64,000 nucleotides of DNA from Calliopum simillimum (Eukaryota > Arthropoda > Insecta > Diptera > Lauxaniidae): NCBI GenBank assembly GCA_951812925.1, contig OX638370.1, positions 124,262,897-124,326,896 on the forward strand. Reading direction: 5' to 3'. The notes beneath the pieces were generated by a model. That model saw only the letters and a list, made by a program, of their open reading frames with translations. It was not told the DNA's origin and made no database searches. The position numbers and the translations under genes were made by a program. Shown here piece after piece: positions 32,706-43,560 of this stretch; position 1 is the stretch's first letter, and every line of letters starts with the position of its first letter.

Positions 32706-32790
32706 GTAACATCATTTTATTCTTCCAAATGATTGTACTAATCAAGAAATGAGGAAAAAAAATTGTTTCATGTCCTTCGATCATACGAAC

Positions 32791-33134
32791 CATGACAACA
32801 CCGATAATATACATGAAAGTCTGCCCAATACACCTGACATTTCTACTGTTTCGGTATCGGTCCTTTGTTGACATAGTGGACAATGTATCTGATAGGTGGT
32901 AGGACCAACAGCAAAGAAACGTATACGGGGTGTACCATCATCCGCCGGAACGGGTGCCCATTCTGACAAATGCTGCCGACGTGCTTCAATAATGGGATCG
33001 ACGCCATCTATATAGGGCACAAGCGCTTGAGCCTCAGCAGCCAGGCGCACATTACCGGCAATATTCATTTCACGCTCTTCTGGTGTTGTCGGTGCGTTTA
33101 AATTAATTTCAATCATTGGTATTTCAGTTGGCAT
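32791..33134 (-). CDS. LITAF-domain protein gene 1, exon 1
   Basis: First coding exon of a 154-aa protein; exon 2 is 30136-30016 and the intron is 2654 bp. The start ATG at 33134 follows an A-run; an AG just upstream (TTTTTACAG, near 33152) could be the acceptor of a 5'-UTR intron. The exon encodes an acidic, Pro-containing N-terminus (IEINLNAPTTPEERE), then VGPTTYQIHCPLCQQRTDTE with the first LITAF CxxC and the membrane-inserting segment GVLGRLSCILSVLS. The donor is CATG|GTTCGT, phase 2, weaker than in gene 2 but the only one that restores the domain and matches the paralogue's intron phase. Total 344+121 = 465 bases. Likely an endosomal/lysosomal membrane protein binding zinc; orthology not resolved. 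Confidence 0.78.
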
Positions 33135-33544
33135 ATTTTTTTTTCCATCGACTGTAAAAAATATTTTTTTCCGAAGATATTTTCTATATTTGATTTAATT
33201 AAACTAAAATTAAACCTCCTACTAACAAATTTCGTTTTGACAGTTGGTAGTGTTTTTAGCCACCGCACGCTTTATTTGAGACTAAACAATGAATTCAAAA
33301 AGTTCGACAATGGAATGAGCTTATTTTATTTATCCCTATAAAATACGAGAGAGTGTATGAGATGGTAAGAGCTTTAGAATTTTCCTAACAATCATTTTTG
33401 AGAGTGTTGTAATAGCTCATTAAACTTTTTAAGAGCTTGGAGAGTAAATGGTATGCCGATGATCGTGATCTGTTTTTTTTTTTTTTTTTTATATTACTTG
33501 TTTTATTTTGTGTATGAAGTCACGTATGATAATTTTTTATAGAT
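33135..33544. other. 5' region of LITAF gene 1
   Basis: Should contain its 5' UTR and promoter. No clear TATA box or initiator was identified by eye. It ends in a T run at about 33475-33490, after which dispersed repeat F begins. Confidence 0.35.
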
Positions 33545-33855
33545 AATAGAAGTGTTCGTTTACAAAAAACTTTTAACCCCAATAGCAAGTTTTTACCCGG
33601 AAAAATGAGAGTGAAAATAAGAGAGTTTTTTGAGCTATCTCTTTTTACCAAATTACAAGTTTTTACCCGAAGAATTTTTTCAGGTAAAAATGTAGAAAGT
33701 GTCAAAATCAGATCAGCTGTTTATGAAAATTATTTTCATGTTGAAAAATAAGCAATATGAAAATGTTTGTGCTTGAAACCAGTGGAAATAAGATCTTTTA
33801 ATAATAAAAAAATTTTTGCTACAAAATTTTTGCGAAATGCGCAAACAAAATGCAA
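33545..33855 (-). repeat. Dispersed repeat family F, copy 2
   Basis: Reverse complement of the repeat at 4650-4945, with TGTCAAAATCAGATCAGCTG and GTGCTTGAAACCAGT as landmarks. Not coding. Confidence 0.65.
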
Positions 33856-34711
33856 AATTGTATTTGATTAAAAAAAAATTTTCATTTGCTTACAAATTAA
33901 TTTTCAAAAAGCACTGACGTTTGTTTCTGGGCACTTTTACATTTGCTGCCAAAATAGACCGTAATTTTCTTGTTCTCATGCGTTTTACAGTTCTGCAGGA
34001 TTAAGCCCAGAAAACTAAACAAACACTCCTACTATTTAGAACCATTGCATAACTTACAAGCAAAAATCCGACGCAATCTGGTGTATGTCTCTGCTAAGAA
34101 AAGTTAACTTAACATGCTATTTCATATACACCTAATTCTTTTTTTATGCGATGGATACGTTCTTCAGCAAAACGCATAAAAAAATCGCATAAAAAAAGAC
34201 ACTACTTGCTACAAATTAATAGGTATACGTTTCATATTTATTGAAAACCGTATAAAAGCAAATAAATGCCAAAAAATCGCATAAAATAGGTCAATATCAT
34301 CTAAGAAAAAAGGAATGTGGTGGATGCCTAAACGGTTTTAAAGGGAAAATGAGTTAAGAATAAAATTGCAATTTTAATTTCTAAAGAAATCTTTTTCCGC
34401 TGTTGCTTCTTTTTCCCCATGGGATGAATCAAATTTTTATTTAAAACTAGAATAAAAAAAAACTTTAAATAAAAAAGCAAACATCTAATCACATTTCTTA
34501 CCTTGCAAATTTTGAATTTAACTTTACGAATTTCAACTTAAAGTTCAGCAGACAAAATAATATGGACCGCAACAGTTTCTTTTTTTTAAGGAATAAAGAA
34601 GAATCATTTAAAACGGGGACTTCCACAGCAAAATAAACGAGAAAACGAAGCCGGCCGATTGATCGGCGGTACAATTAATCGCCGTACACAATTGATCCCA
34701 CATAAAATATC
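33856..34711. other. Non-coding sequence with short ATCGCATAAAA repeats
   Basis: Around 34130-34290 the phrases TTTTTTATGCGAT / ATCGCATAAAA recur four or five times in both orientations. Near 34655-34695 GATTGATCGGCGGTAC and AATTAATCGCCGTAC form a small inverted pair. No gene seen. Confidence 0.4.
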
Positions 34712-35075
34712 AGTACCTGTAGACCGATCCCTGCTCGATCAACAATCTGATCTTATTATTTTAGTCGATGCTTTTATTCATAGTTATTTTTTGTGATGAA
34801 ATTTGTATCTTTTCACCTCTAATTTTGATGCTTTCAAAATGATAAACCAAGCGATAAGAATAATAATAAAAAAAAACTCGCAAAGTACCAAATGGTATAG
34901 AAAAATATCAAAAACTCAAAATTTTTTTTTTTTTTTTTGTGAAATAGAATGCCCTAAGACAAATAAATGGGATATGCCACGCACCCAAAATCTTTCGTCT
35001 TATGTATCATAACTCGGAAAGTAAGAAACCTATTGGAAAAATCCGAAAGGATATTGTGATAAGGAAGAGTGTGGA
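34712..35075 (-). mobile_element. Family-B element copy 4, 3' end fragment
   Basis: Begins with AGTACC and the hairpin GACCGATCCCTGCTCGATC in reverse orientation, then the CATTTTGAAAGCAT-equivalent and GATATGCCACGCACCCAAAA blocks. Only the terminal 360 bp of the family are present. Confidence 0.7.
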
Positions 35076-35079
35076 TATT

Positions 35080-35760
35080 CGATGACTCATGTGAAGTTGG
35101 CTCCGAGATTTTCGAAAACCGAAAATTTTTATAGAGTTCTGGGTCCATTGGGAATAGTTCTGGAGTTCTTTTACAAAATTCGAAATAGTTCTGCGAAATT
35201 GGACCAAAAATCGGAGGTGTACCGTTTTTGCTCAGCGCCATGTTTTTCACGTAGAGGAGTTCTGGTAACATTTTTGAGCTCACAGGAGAGCATTTTGGAG
35301 TTCTTTATACTTTTTTTTTTTGTTTTGGTGAAAACATTTTTTTTTTAAAAATTTTTTTTTTTAATAAGTTTTTAACAAAAAAAAAGTTTTGATTGCAGAT
35401 CTGGATAGTGCTCAAAGAGTTTTAAATAAAATCCTTGTAGCATTTTTCCGCAATATTTGTACTTTTCATTTTAATCGAAAAATGAAAAAAATTTTCGGTT
35501 TTTTTTTAACTATCCGAAAATGAAAATTTTGTTGTAGAGGAGTTCTAATCGGAGTTCTAGGTTGCACTCGAAGAGTTCTAAAGAAAATATTAAGTAAAAT
35601 TTTTGCAAAATATTTGTACTTTTCATTGTTATCGAAAATAGAAAAAATGTTCGATCTTTAACTAAGTATCCGAATAAAGACTATTCGTAGAGAAGTTCTG
35701 ATTGGAGTTCCGGATAGGACTCAAAGAGTTCTAAAGAAAATCCTAGTAACATTTTTATTT
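35080..35760. repeat. Degenerate tandem repeat with GGAGTTCT motifs, period about 155 bp
   Basis: Three units, at about 35395, 35552 and 35704, share CTCAAAGAGTTCTAAAGAAAAT, a TTTTTGCAAAATATTTGTAC block and TTTTCATT-x-TTATCGAAAA. GAGTTCTG motifs extend upstream to 35130. No coding evidence. Confidence 0.55.
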
Positions 35761-36466
35761 GAATGGGTTTTTTTGGAAGTGGATTAAGTCCACTTTTTCA
35801 TAAACTGAGATATTGAATGGTTTGCGTACGACTCAATTTAAAAATATTGGCAAGCGTTATTAAACTGGTGTTAAGTGTTTACCACTGTAAATTTATCAAA
35901 TTTTGTTAATCTGTAAAAATTTTTGCAAGTGTAAAAGAAAATAGTTGAGTTTTTTTGGTCTGAATGGACTTATTCCACTTTCATTTATAATAAATTAAAA
36001 AATTTGTTATTTGTTATGACTTATTCCATTTTCAGTCACAAAATATTTTGTAAATAAAATCAAAGGAAAATTAAAATTAAAACTTAGACAAATTTTACTT
36101 TTAAAACTGTTATTGTTTCTTTTTTTTTTTTTTTTGCCCAAGTAGAGCTCTGGAAATAAATTACAACAACAATAACAACAAAAAGTTCTTGTCGGACCTA
36201 CTTTCGGAGATATAGCCACCAGAAGATCAAGATATATCTTTTATAAAAATTATTATAAGTTGGGAACCCCTGGAAGGATTTTGATAATATTAGTGTCATA
36301 CGAAAGATATGTTAACTTGCTATAAAATTTACCTACGAAAAAATTTTAATCCGAGTCGTGGTTTTAGAGATATTGCAAATTTTCAGATATTTTGACCATT
36401 TTTTTTTTTAAAAAGCACTATTTTTCCAAAAACTATATCATTAATGCATAGTTGGAGTATCATTAT
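35761..36466. other. AT-rich non-coding sequence
   Basis: A repeated phrase about a 'TTATTCCACTTTCA' block appears twice (about 35965 and 36020). Nothing else recognised. Confidence 0.35.
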
Positions 36467-38389
36467 AGTACCTGGAGACCGATCCCTGCTCGGATCGAAT
36501 GGTATAGAAAAATTTTAGAAACTCAAAATTTTTTTGGTGAAATACAATGCCTTAAAATAAATAAATGGAATATGCCTGAAATATCTTATCCTCTAAGGAT
36601 CATAACTCGGAAAGTAAGAGACCTTTTTGAAAAATCCGAAAGTATATTTTGATAAAAGAATTTCACCTTTTCGTGTAGCTACGCTGTAAGATTGAACACA
36701 TCGTTTTCTTTAACTTCAAGCAGGGATATTTCAAAATCTTGCAAGTATAATGTCAGTTCTGCTGATGAAGACGGATTCAGCGTCAAAAGATACATAAGAC
36801 TGCATATTAGAAATAAAAAGCTCTTTCCAATTTTTTGTGTGCCTGAGTAATTAACCAACATTTTTATTTTGGTTCAAAGTGGGTGAGGCAGTTATTGCAT
36901 AACGCCCAATTTTCGTTATGCTTTAGATACTCATGATCCAGGCCCTAATACCATACGAAAAATATCATTTAATGTGTTTTTTGCTTGTGTGGGAGGATCC
37001 ACCCGCTCCGGTGATATTTCGCCCACTTGAAGTTCATAGGTGCCCAATAGCAAGTAAACTCCCTCAGTTAAATTCAAGAAGATTGCTTCAGTAGTTTTAT
37101 TATTATAGCGTATTATATTTTTGTGGGCGGTGTCACGCCCTTCAACGAGTTTTCCCAACATAACGGAATATCACATATTAATACTTGTTTTCAGAGGTAC
37201 AATCCCTTAAATTTTCATTAAAATTGTTGGAGTCATTTTCGAGTAATATTGAATCAAAATTTTTAATGGTTAAAACGGGGACTTGGCACTTCTTCGATAC
37301 CGCCCACTTTTTGTTTATTACAAGGCATTAATAAGTAGTACCTACATACCACATTTCATTAAAATATATTGTGACATTTGCGCGAAATAGCATTTAACGT
37401 ATTTTGCTTGTTGGGAGGTTCCACGCGCAAATGCGATATTTCGCCCACTTTAAGATCAGAGATGCCTTATAGCAGGTAGGCTCCCCACACTTAATTTCAG
37501 AACGATTGCTTTATTAGTTTTCTATCCATACCGCATCATATTTTTGTGGACGGTGTCACGCCCTTCAATGAGTTTTTCCAATATAACAGCTTATCACATA
37601 TCAATTCTTGTTTGCAGAGGTAACATCTCCTAAATTTTCATCAAAATTGTTGGAGTCGTTTTCGAATAATATTAAATCAAAATTTTCAATGGTTAAAAAG
37701 TGGGCGTGGCACTTCTTCGATCCCGCCCATTTTTCATTTATTATAAGGCATTGATGAATAGTACCTAAATATCAAATTTCATTAAAATACCTTGCGAGAA
37801 ATAGCATTCAACGTATTTTGCTTGTATGGGAGATTCCACGCGCAACGGCAATATTTTGCTCGCTTTCAGATCAGAGATGCCTTATAGCAAGTAGGCTCCC
37901 CACATTTAATTTCGGAACGATTGCTTTATTAGTTTTGTTTTTATAGCGTATTATTTTTTTGTGGGCGGTACCACGCCCTTCAACGAGTTTTCCCAATGTA
38001 AGAGCATATCACATATTAATCCTTTTTTGTAGAGGTAACATCTCCTAAATTTTCATCAAAATTGTTGGAGTCGTTTTCGAGTAATATTAAATCAAAATTT
38101 TCAATGGCTAAAAAGTGGGCGTGGCACTTCTTCGATCCCGCCCACTTTTTGTAAATTAGAAGATATTGATAGTCAGTAGCTGTGTACTAAATTTCATCAA
38201 AATACCTTTAATGGTTTGAAAGTTATGACTAGATCAAATTTAAAATTAAGGGCGGTGCCACGCCCCCTAGTGGGCAACTGTAAAGTTAAAACCTTGTTTA
38301 TTCTCCATTTTATGATAGAGTGCATCTTTTTCCAAAGTTTCATTAAAATAGCTGCATCCGTTCTCGAGAAAAATTTTGGCACATATATA
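36467..38389 (-). mobile_element. Family-B element copy 5, lacking its 5' end
   Basis: Reverse-oriented copy from the hairpin GACCGATCCCTGCTCGG to the CTCGAGAAAAATTTTGGCAC block. It has a deletion right after the hairpin (joined to the CGAATGGTATAGAAAAAT segment) and contains three of the roughly 420-bp internal units (GTGGGCGGTGTCACGCCCTT and variants near 37125, 37550 and 37965), one more than copy 2. It lacks the TATCTTCTCTTCTTATACG start, and a mariner remnant begins right after it. Confidence 0.75.
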
Positions 38390-38412
38390 TTTAACAGGTC
38401 ATTCAATAAGTC

Positions 38413-38600
38413 CCCAGTGTGCCAGACGGTTCATATCTTCGCTTTTTTGCCCGTTACGGATCCGTTACTGATCCGTTTGCGGGAGAAATTCCAAAAAAAA
38501 AACGATTCGCTTTTTTTTTGGGAATCTCTCCCGCCAACGGATCAGTAACGGATCCGTAACGGATAAAAAAGCGAAGATTTGAACCGTCTGGCACACTGGG
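38413..38600. mobile_element. 188-bp hairpin MITE, copy 1
   Basis: Nearly complete palindrome: CCCAGTGTGCCAGACGGTTC at the left and its reverse complement at the right, then CCGTTACGGATCCGTTACTG on both arms, with a short loop around CGATTCGC. Flanked by TC on both sides (38411-38412 and 38601-38602), a possible 2-bp duplication. Confidence 0.8.
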
Positions 38601-38702
38601 TCTGTAGGATGACACATAGATGGCGTTACTAGAATTTTTACATATGATTTTTATTTAGTATTTAGTACTAATCTTCAAACGATATGTTTATAAATTTGAC
38701 AG

Positions 38703-38890
38703 CCCAGTGTGCCAGACGGTTCATATCTTCGCTTTTTTACCCATTACGGATCCGTTACTGATCCGTTTGCGGGAGAAATTCCAAAAAAAAAACGATTCGC
38801 TTTTTTTTTGGGAATCTCTCCCGCCAACGGATCAGTAACGGATCCGTAACGGATAAAAAAGCGAAGATTTGAACCGTCTGGCACACTGGG
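38703..38890. mobile_element. 188-bp hairpin MITE, copy 2
   Basis: Same length and sequence as copy 1 except a few substitutions (for example ACCCATTACGG for GCCCGTTACGG). Flanked by AG on both sides (38701-38702 and 38891-38892). Two same-orientation copies 102 bp apart suggest local transposition or duplication. Confidence 0.8.
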
Positions 38891-38960
38891 AGCAATCGAA
38901 TTATTGATTTGTGAGTTGTAGCATTTTGTGTGAATCAACTTTTGTTAGAGAAAAAAAAAC

Positions 38961-39089
38961 ATGGAGAAAAGTAAATTTCGAGTTTTGATAAAGCATTGCT
39001 TTTTGATGAAAAAAAATACAGTGGAAAGCAAACAATGGATTGATAAACATTATCCGAACTCTTCTCCATCGATACAAATGAATTGCTGA
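38961..39089 (+). pseudogene. Mariner transposase N-terminal fragment
   Basis: 42 residues beginning MEKSKFRVLIKHCFLMKKN and containing KQWIDKHYPNSSPS, the N-terminal helix-turn-helix region of mariner-type transposases. TGA follows, and a shifted frame continues with EFNRGRTSTNDVERSG, the usual next block, to about 39131. The catalytic domain is absent. Confidence 0.7.
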
Positions 39090-39131
39090 ATTTAACCGTG
39101 GTCGTACCAGCACAAATGATGTGGAACGCAG

Positions 39132-39320
39132 TGGCATATTCCATGTTTTGTACCACACGCGACCATTTTGTAAAAACAAATCTACATTTGACACTTCTTC
39201 TATTTTCGCTAGTCATATTTTACATCTGACGTTTGTCGGGCGCATTTACACGTACAAATTGTTACGCATGTTCCACACCTAACGATTTTTTTATCGCGCG
39301 TGTGTATTTTTTCAAACTTA
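39132..39320. other. Sequence between mariner remnant and gypsy gag
   Basis: May hold the leader or a piece of the 5' LTR of the gypsy element; no matching 3' LTR was found after 47772, so this cannot be shown. Confidence 0.3.
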
Positions 39321-40586
39321 ATGGAAGATATTGAAGAATTTATCAATGAGCTAAAGAAATTAAAATCGAATTTGGAAAAAAGTAAAAATAGAACCTATAC
39401 AAACGCGTATATTGAACAAAAAATTAATAGATTACATAATTTAAAAAAGAAAGTTGAAAAAATTTCTGGAGAAGACCAATCGAAAGATTATAGTTATTTA
39501 AAATTGAACTTTGAAGGCATTTCACAAGAACTACAAGGGCTTCTAGAGAATTTGCCTCGTAAAGAGAAACTTTTAAAAAGAGTAGACTCAGAGTTGTCAC
39601 AAATTTTAGAGGACAGTTCACAAAACATGGCTCATTTCGATATTTCGATTGTAAGTAAAAACTTACAAATTTTTAAGGGTAATTACCCAAATATGGAGGA
39701 CTTTATAGTCCAAACGGAGTTGTTACATGATATTTTACGTGATGAAGATAAACCACTGTTCATTAAGTACGTCTATAATTTTAAGCTTATAACTCAGGTA
39801 CGAAATATTTTAGGTCGTTCCAATAGACCAACCACTTTCGTTGAATTTAAGAAGTTGTTAATTGAGTGTTATCCAAATCCGAAAACCTTGCAGCAGGTAT
39901 TAAATGAATTCAGTGCAACTAAGCAAAATAAAAAAAGTATAGCTGAGTTTAGGGAACGAGTTGCAGAGCTCTCAGACGAGCTAAGCAATTTTGAGATAAG
40001 AGCAATTGAAAACCCTAAGCAGCAGGCAAAAGACGCTGTATATAAAGTAAATGATAGTATAGCATTGAATATTTTTACTAAGGGTGTCAATGTAGAGTAC
40101 CAACACCTCTTGTTAGCAAATCCACCAAAGGATTTCAAAGAAGCTGCAGAAAGATGTTTGGCAGCTGAACAAAATTTCAGTTCAACAGATAGCAAAATTT
40201 TTCAAATAAATTATAGGAATTCTTGAACCAACAATTACAGAAGCAGCAACAGACAGCATAATAATTTTAATAGAAATAACAACTCTGACAGAAACAACAA
40301 CAACAACACAAACCGATTCAATAATAACAATTACCGAAATAATAATAACACTAACATAAATAATGACAATGCAAACCAAGACAACCACAACAGGAATAAT
40401 AATAACAGGAATAATAATAACAGGAATAATAATAACAGATACAGAAACAACAATAACTACAGAAATAGAAACAGTTACAATAACAACAGAAATGACAACC
40501 GTGATAACACAAATAACAACAGTATTAACCTTGTAAACAGTAATATTAATAATAATGAGGGAAACAGCGAGGGCCGGGAAGCATAA
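39321..40586 (+). pseudogene. Gypsy Gag with in-frame TGA before an Asn-rich tail
   Basis: ATG at 39321 (a GTG-led extension upstream is not needed). The N-terminal 100 residues are Lys/Glu/Leu-rich and coiled-coil-like (IEEFINELKKLKSNLEKS). The capsid-like part follows (FKGNYPNMEDFI, GRSNRPTTFVEFKKLLI, CYPNPKTLQQVLNEF), ending with AAERCLAAEQNF. TGA at 40224-40226 interrupts the frame, which then stays open for 119 codons of almost pure Asn/Arg/Tyr (NNRNNNNRNNNN) to TAA at 40584. No zinc knuckle is seen; the Asn/Arg tail may replace it in RNA binding (inference). Confidence 0.75.
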
Positions 40587-40660
40587 ATTGCTATTCCAGA
40601 AGGCCAAATGTTATTTACGTAATTTCTGATAATTTAAAAAATTACATTGAGGTAAAATGA

Positions 40661-41305
40661 GTGAATTTAAATAGAAATTTAAGATTTTTGATAGATACAG
40701 GAGCGGATATCTCCATTTGAAAAATTCACACATTACAAAATATTAATACGAATAAAGTCGCGAAACTAACAGGCATAACACGGGAAACTTTAGAATGTAT
40801 TGGTACTACAAATATATCCTTATTAATAAATGAAGTGCAAATTCAACATCATTTTCATATTGTGGAAGATGATTTTCCAATCTCAACCGATGGAATCATT
40901 GGACGAGATATTTTAGAAAAGTTTATGACAAAAATAGATTTTGAAACGTTTACAATAACTTACGTTATAAATGAACATGAATTTGTATTACCAATACTTT
41001 CGAACCAACTACGTATTTCCATACCCGCACGGTCAGAGTCAATTATACCCATTAATATAAAGACTAAGGAAGATAGCATTATTTTGAGTAAGGAAATCGC
41101 CGAAGGGATATTTTTAGGAAATAGTCTTATACCAGGAAATGGTGCATCTCATGTAAAAGTACTAAACACAACAGATAAAGACGTTATTTTAGAAAATTTT
41201 GATGTCAAAGTCAATCCACTAAATGAATACAATATTTATTATTATGAAAAACGTAATCATACCAATGAAAATAGAGCTTATAAAAGCATTGGATATTGGG
41301 TGTAG
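40661..41305 (+). pseudogene. Gypsy aspartic protease region
   Basis: Contains the retropepsin active-site motif FLIDTGADISI at 40685-40717, immediately followed by an in-frame TGA (40718-40720), then the flap/C-terminal motif GIIGRDILEKF (40890s) and a linker with NGASHVKVLNTTDKDVILENF typical of the region between protease and RT in gypsy elements. Another TGA at 40658 precedes it in the same frame, continuous with RRPNVIYVISDNLKNYIEV. The frame ends at TAG 41303-41305, and RT coding resumes in another frame. Confidence 0.8.
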
Positions 41306-41339
41306 TGACCCCAAAACCACAAAAACAATAGTTGATATT

Positions 41340-41497
41340 ATCAAGGACTATCAAGATATCTCTCAGGAGAGAAATTAAGCGTAAACAATTTTTATTCACA
41401 ACAAATTGAATTAACAGACTCGGCACCCGTTTATATTAAAAATTATCGGCTACCACAATCGCAAATGAAGGAAATAAATGAACAAGTAGAACAATTG
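41340..41497 (+). pseudogene. N-terminal segment of gypsy reverse transcriptase, before the insertion
   Basis: After a frameshift the sequence reads GEKLSVNNFYSQQIELTD and RLPQSQMKEINEQVEQL, the standard segment preceding the RT palm in gypsy polyproteins. It is cut by the 3.6-kb insertion at CAATTG (41492-41497) and continues at 45101 in the matching order (TDGIIEHYNSPL). Confidence 0.75.
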
Positions 41498-41716
41498 AGG
41501 CGTTGCGTGCATTAACGCCCCAAGTCGAAAAATGGCATTTCGAGATAATTCAATTTAAAGTTTTTAAATGCTGATAAAAAGAACAAACCATCATTTAAAC
41601 GTTAAAAAACAAATTTATTCAATTAAAACTAATAAAATAAGTAAATAATTACCGCTAATACATAATAATAATGCATATTGACAGAATTATCCAAGAAGGA
41701 AAAATTTAAATTATAG

Positions 41717-43017
41717 GGCGTTTTTGCATAAATCCATTTGACTATAACTGGAGTAACGTTAGCATTTTGCTTGGGAAGCCGGCAAAACTGTTCCGATTTT
41801 AATGATTTTTATTTTAAAATTAGGGGAATGAAATATACTTTCACCTCAACTATTTATAAATGTGCGTTTTTGTTTATTTCTTTAAAATTTTAATTTTATA
41901 AAATGCACGCATACATTGGCATCTAAGTTTTGCACCGGGTAAATATTTTTTTTGCAAACGGTTATAGAGATTTTAACGAAATTTGGTACAATGTTCTATA
42001 TTAGTATAACATTAAGACTGTGTTCAATTCTAACCCTGTAGATACTGATAGAAAAACGTAGCAAATGCTTTAAAATTAGAATTTATTTGGCAATATTTCG
42101 CAAACGGTGGTTAGTTTTTGTAGACAAATGATTATAATAAATAAATAAAAATGGATGGGATGGCAAAAATGTCACACCCACATTAAGAGAATTCAATATT
42201 TTGAATCAATATTACACAAAAGCGGCTCGATGGATTTTAATGATTTTTTAGAAAATAACACCCCTGGAAACTGTCATTTATGTGAAGTAAGTCATTAAAT
42301 TACAATAAATGCAATATATTATATATAATAAAAGAACTAGTTCAAAATTTTTTGAGATAGTTAATATTAAATTATACAAATTTTTACAAAAAGAAGTTAA
42401 AAAAGAAACATAAATTCATATAAGCTTCAAAATTTCTAGCGAAAGAAGCAAAATTTTGACATACTTGATGCGAAACTTTTTGTAAGCTAGTATTTGAGTT
42501 TGGATATCCCTGATTTAAAAGATTAAAAAACAAATTGCTTTCGCTAAAATATTGAAAAAAAAAAATTTGGAATTCTTGTGTTTTTTTACTCTTTTGACGA
42601 TAACTTTTTTTAGATCACAGATAGCAAAAGACTAAATTTAACAAAAAAATAAGAAATAAAATTTAATTTAAGATGCTATATTGGAAAATTTCTTAAGTTA
42701 AAAATTGATCGAAATATGGCCACTCGAACATAGCTATTTTTTTACCCAGCCGGAAAAATGGTTTTTATTCAAAAGCAAGGTGCCTTACGAAAGAAGTGTA
42801 TTAGGCAGAAAATGCTTAGAATCGTCCAAAAAATATGTTTAAATTTTTTTCGAACATTTTATAATTTTTCAAACATTTGGCTAAAATAAAAAAAAAAATC
42901 ACACGTACTCTCTGGACAATTTTAAGCATTTTTTGCCATATGAAATTTTGGGTTAGGTACCTTGGTTTTGATTAAAAACTGTTTTTCCTACTGCGAACTG
43001 ATTTATGCAAAAACGCC
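41717..43017. repeat. Family-C-related element with GGGCGTTTTTGCATAAATC ends
   Basis: GGGCGTTTTTGCATAAATC at 41717 reappears as its reverse complement at about 42997-43017. Inside, 41925-42290 resembles a very diverged family-B core (AACGAAATTTGGTACAATG), and 42740-42995 is an inverted repeat around TTTTTATTCAAAAGCAAGG / CCTTGGTTTTGATTAAAA whose loop contains the CTCTGGACAATTTTAAGCAT phrase shared with the palindromes at 14020 and 20200. Confidence 0.55.
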
Positions 43018-43560
43018 CCAAGTCGCAATACGTCCTTCTTGCACGCAACTCTTTAAACAGTATATATCGACGGCTTATATTCAATACCCTCTATCTACAA
43101 TTTTCACGAAAATTAGTTTTTGATGGTAAAACCTTCATTGAGACAAATGGCATCTATGATATTAATTCCAAACGAAAAATTTGCTTCCAGAGCTACTTTT
43201 TCCCATTTAAAGAAATTCACTATCTACAGCAATCGATTTTGTGAAATGCAATATCCTCTATCTACATATGAAAAATGAAAGATTTTTCATTTTATTATAT
43301 TTATTGGGTGGCCGTTATATACAAGGTCATGACAAACGGTCGTCAATCGGCTATAAATGGCGAAAATAAATTTTCTTGAATTTTTCAGTTTTGTATGTTG
43401 AACCTTGATAGTCCTGCTGAGTCGTGATTGGCCCTTCTGTAAACAAACAGATAAGGCTAGACGCATGAAAGTTGGTACAGATGAAAACAATATGACTAAG
43501 CTATCTGGGATCAAAAATGGGCGTGATCGGTTAAACTTGATTTGAAAATTAATATAATTG

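Larger units (their letters stand above)
30189..32740. repeat. 2.5-kb inverted duplication with arms of about 420-460 bp
   Basis: Left arm 30189-30610, right arm about 32275-32740. They share, as reverse complements, TTGCGGGATTTTTGCAAATG, TTTCGATGTGCTCTTTCAG, ACCTCGAGTCGTGTTCGCT, TTTACAAATATCTCTTTAACG and CATCACTGTG blocks. It fills most of the intron of LITAF gene 1. The central 1.7 kb includes a TTTACTG-rich tandem repeat and AT-rich sequence. No TSD or transposase identified, so it is either a foldback-type TE or a local inverted duplication. Confidence 0.82.
38392..39131 (+). mobile_element. Truncated mariner element with two MITE insertions
   Basis: Starts at TTAACAGGTCATTCAATAAG, a mariner-type end, includes ATAGATGGCGTTACTAGAAT, and continues to a transposase N-terminus (38961-39089 and frameshifted to about 39131). 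The rest of the transposase and the right end are absent. Two 188-bp hairpin MITEs (38413-38600, 38703-38890) interrupt its leader. Confidence 0.65.

Noticed and set aside
35082..35348. Plus-strand 88-codon frame
   Set aside because: Lies in the GGAGTTCT tandem repeat; no domain, no splice sites.
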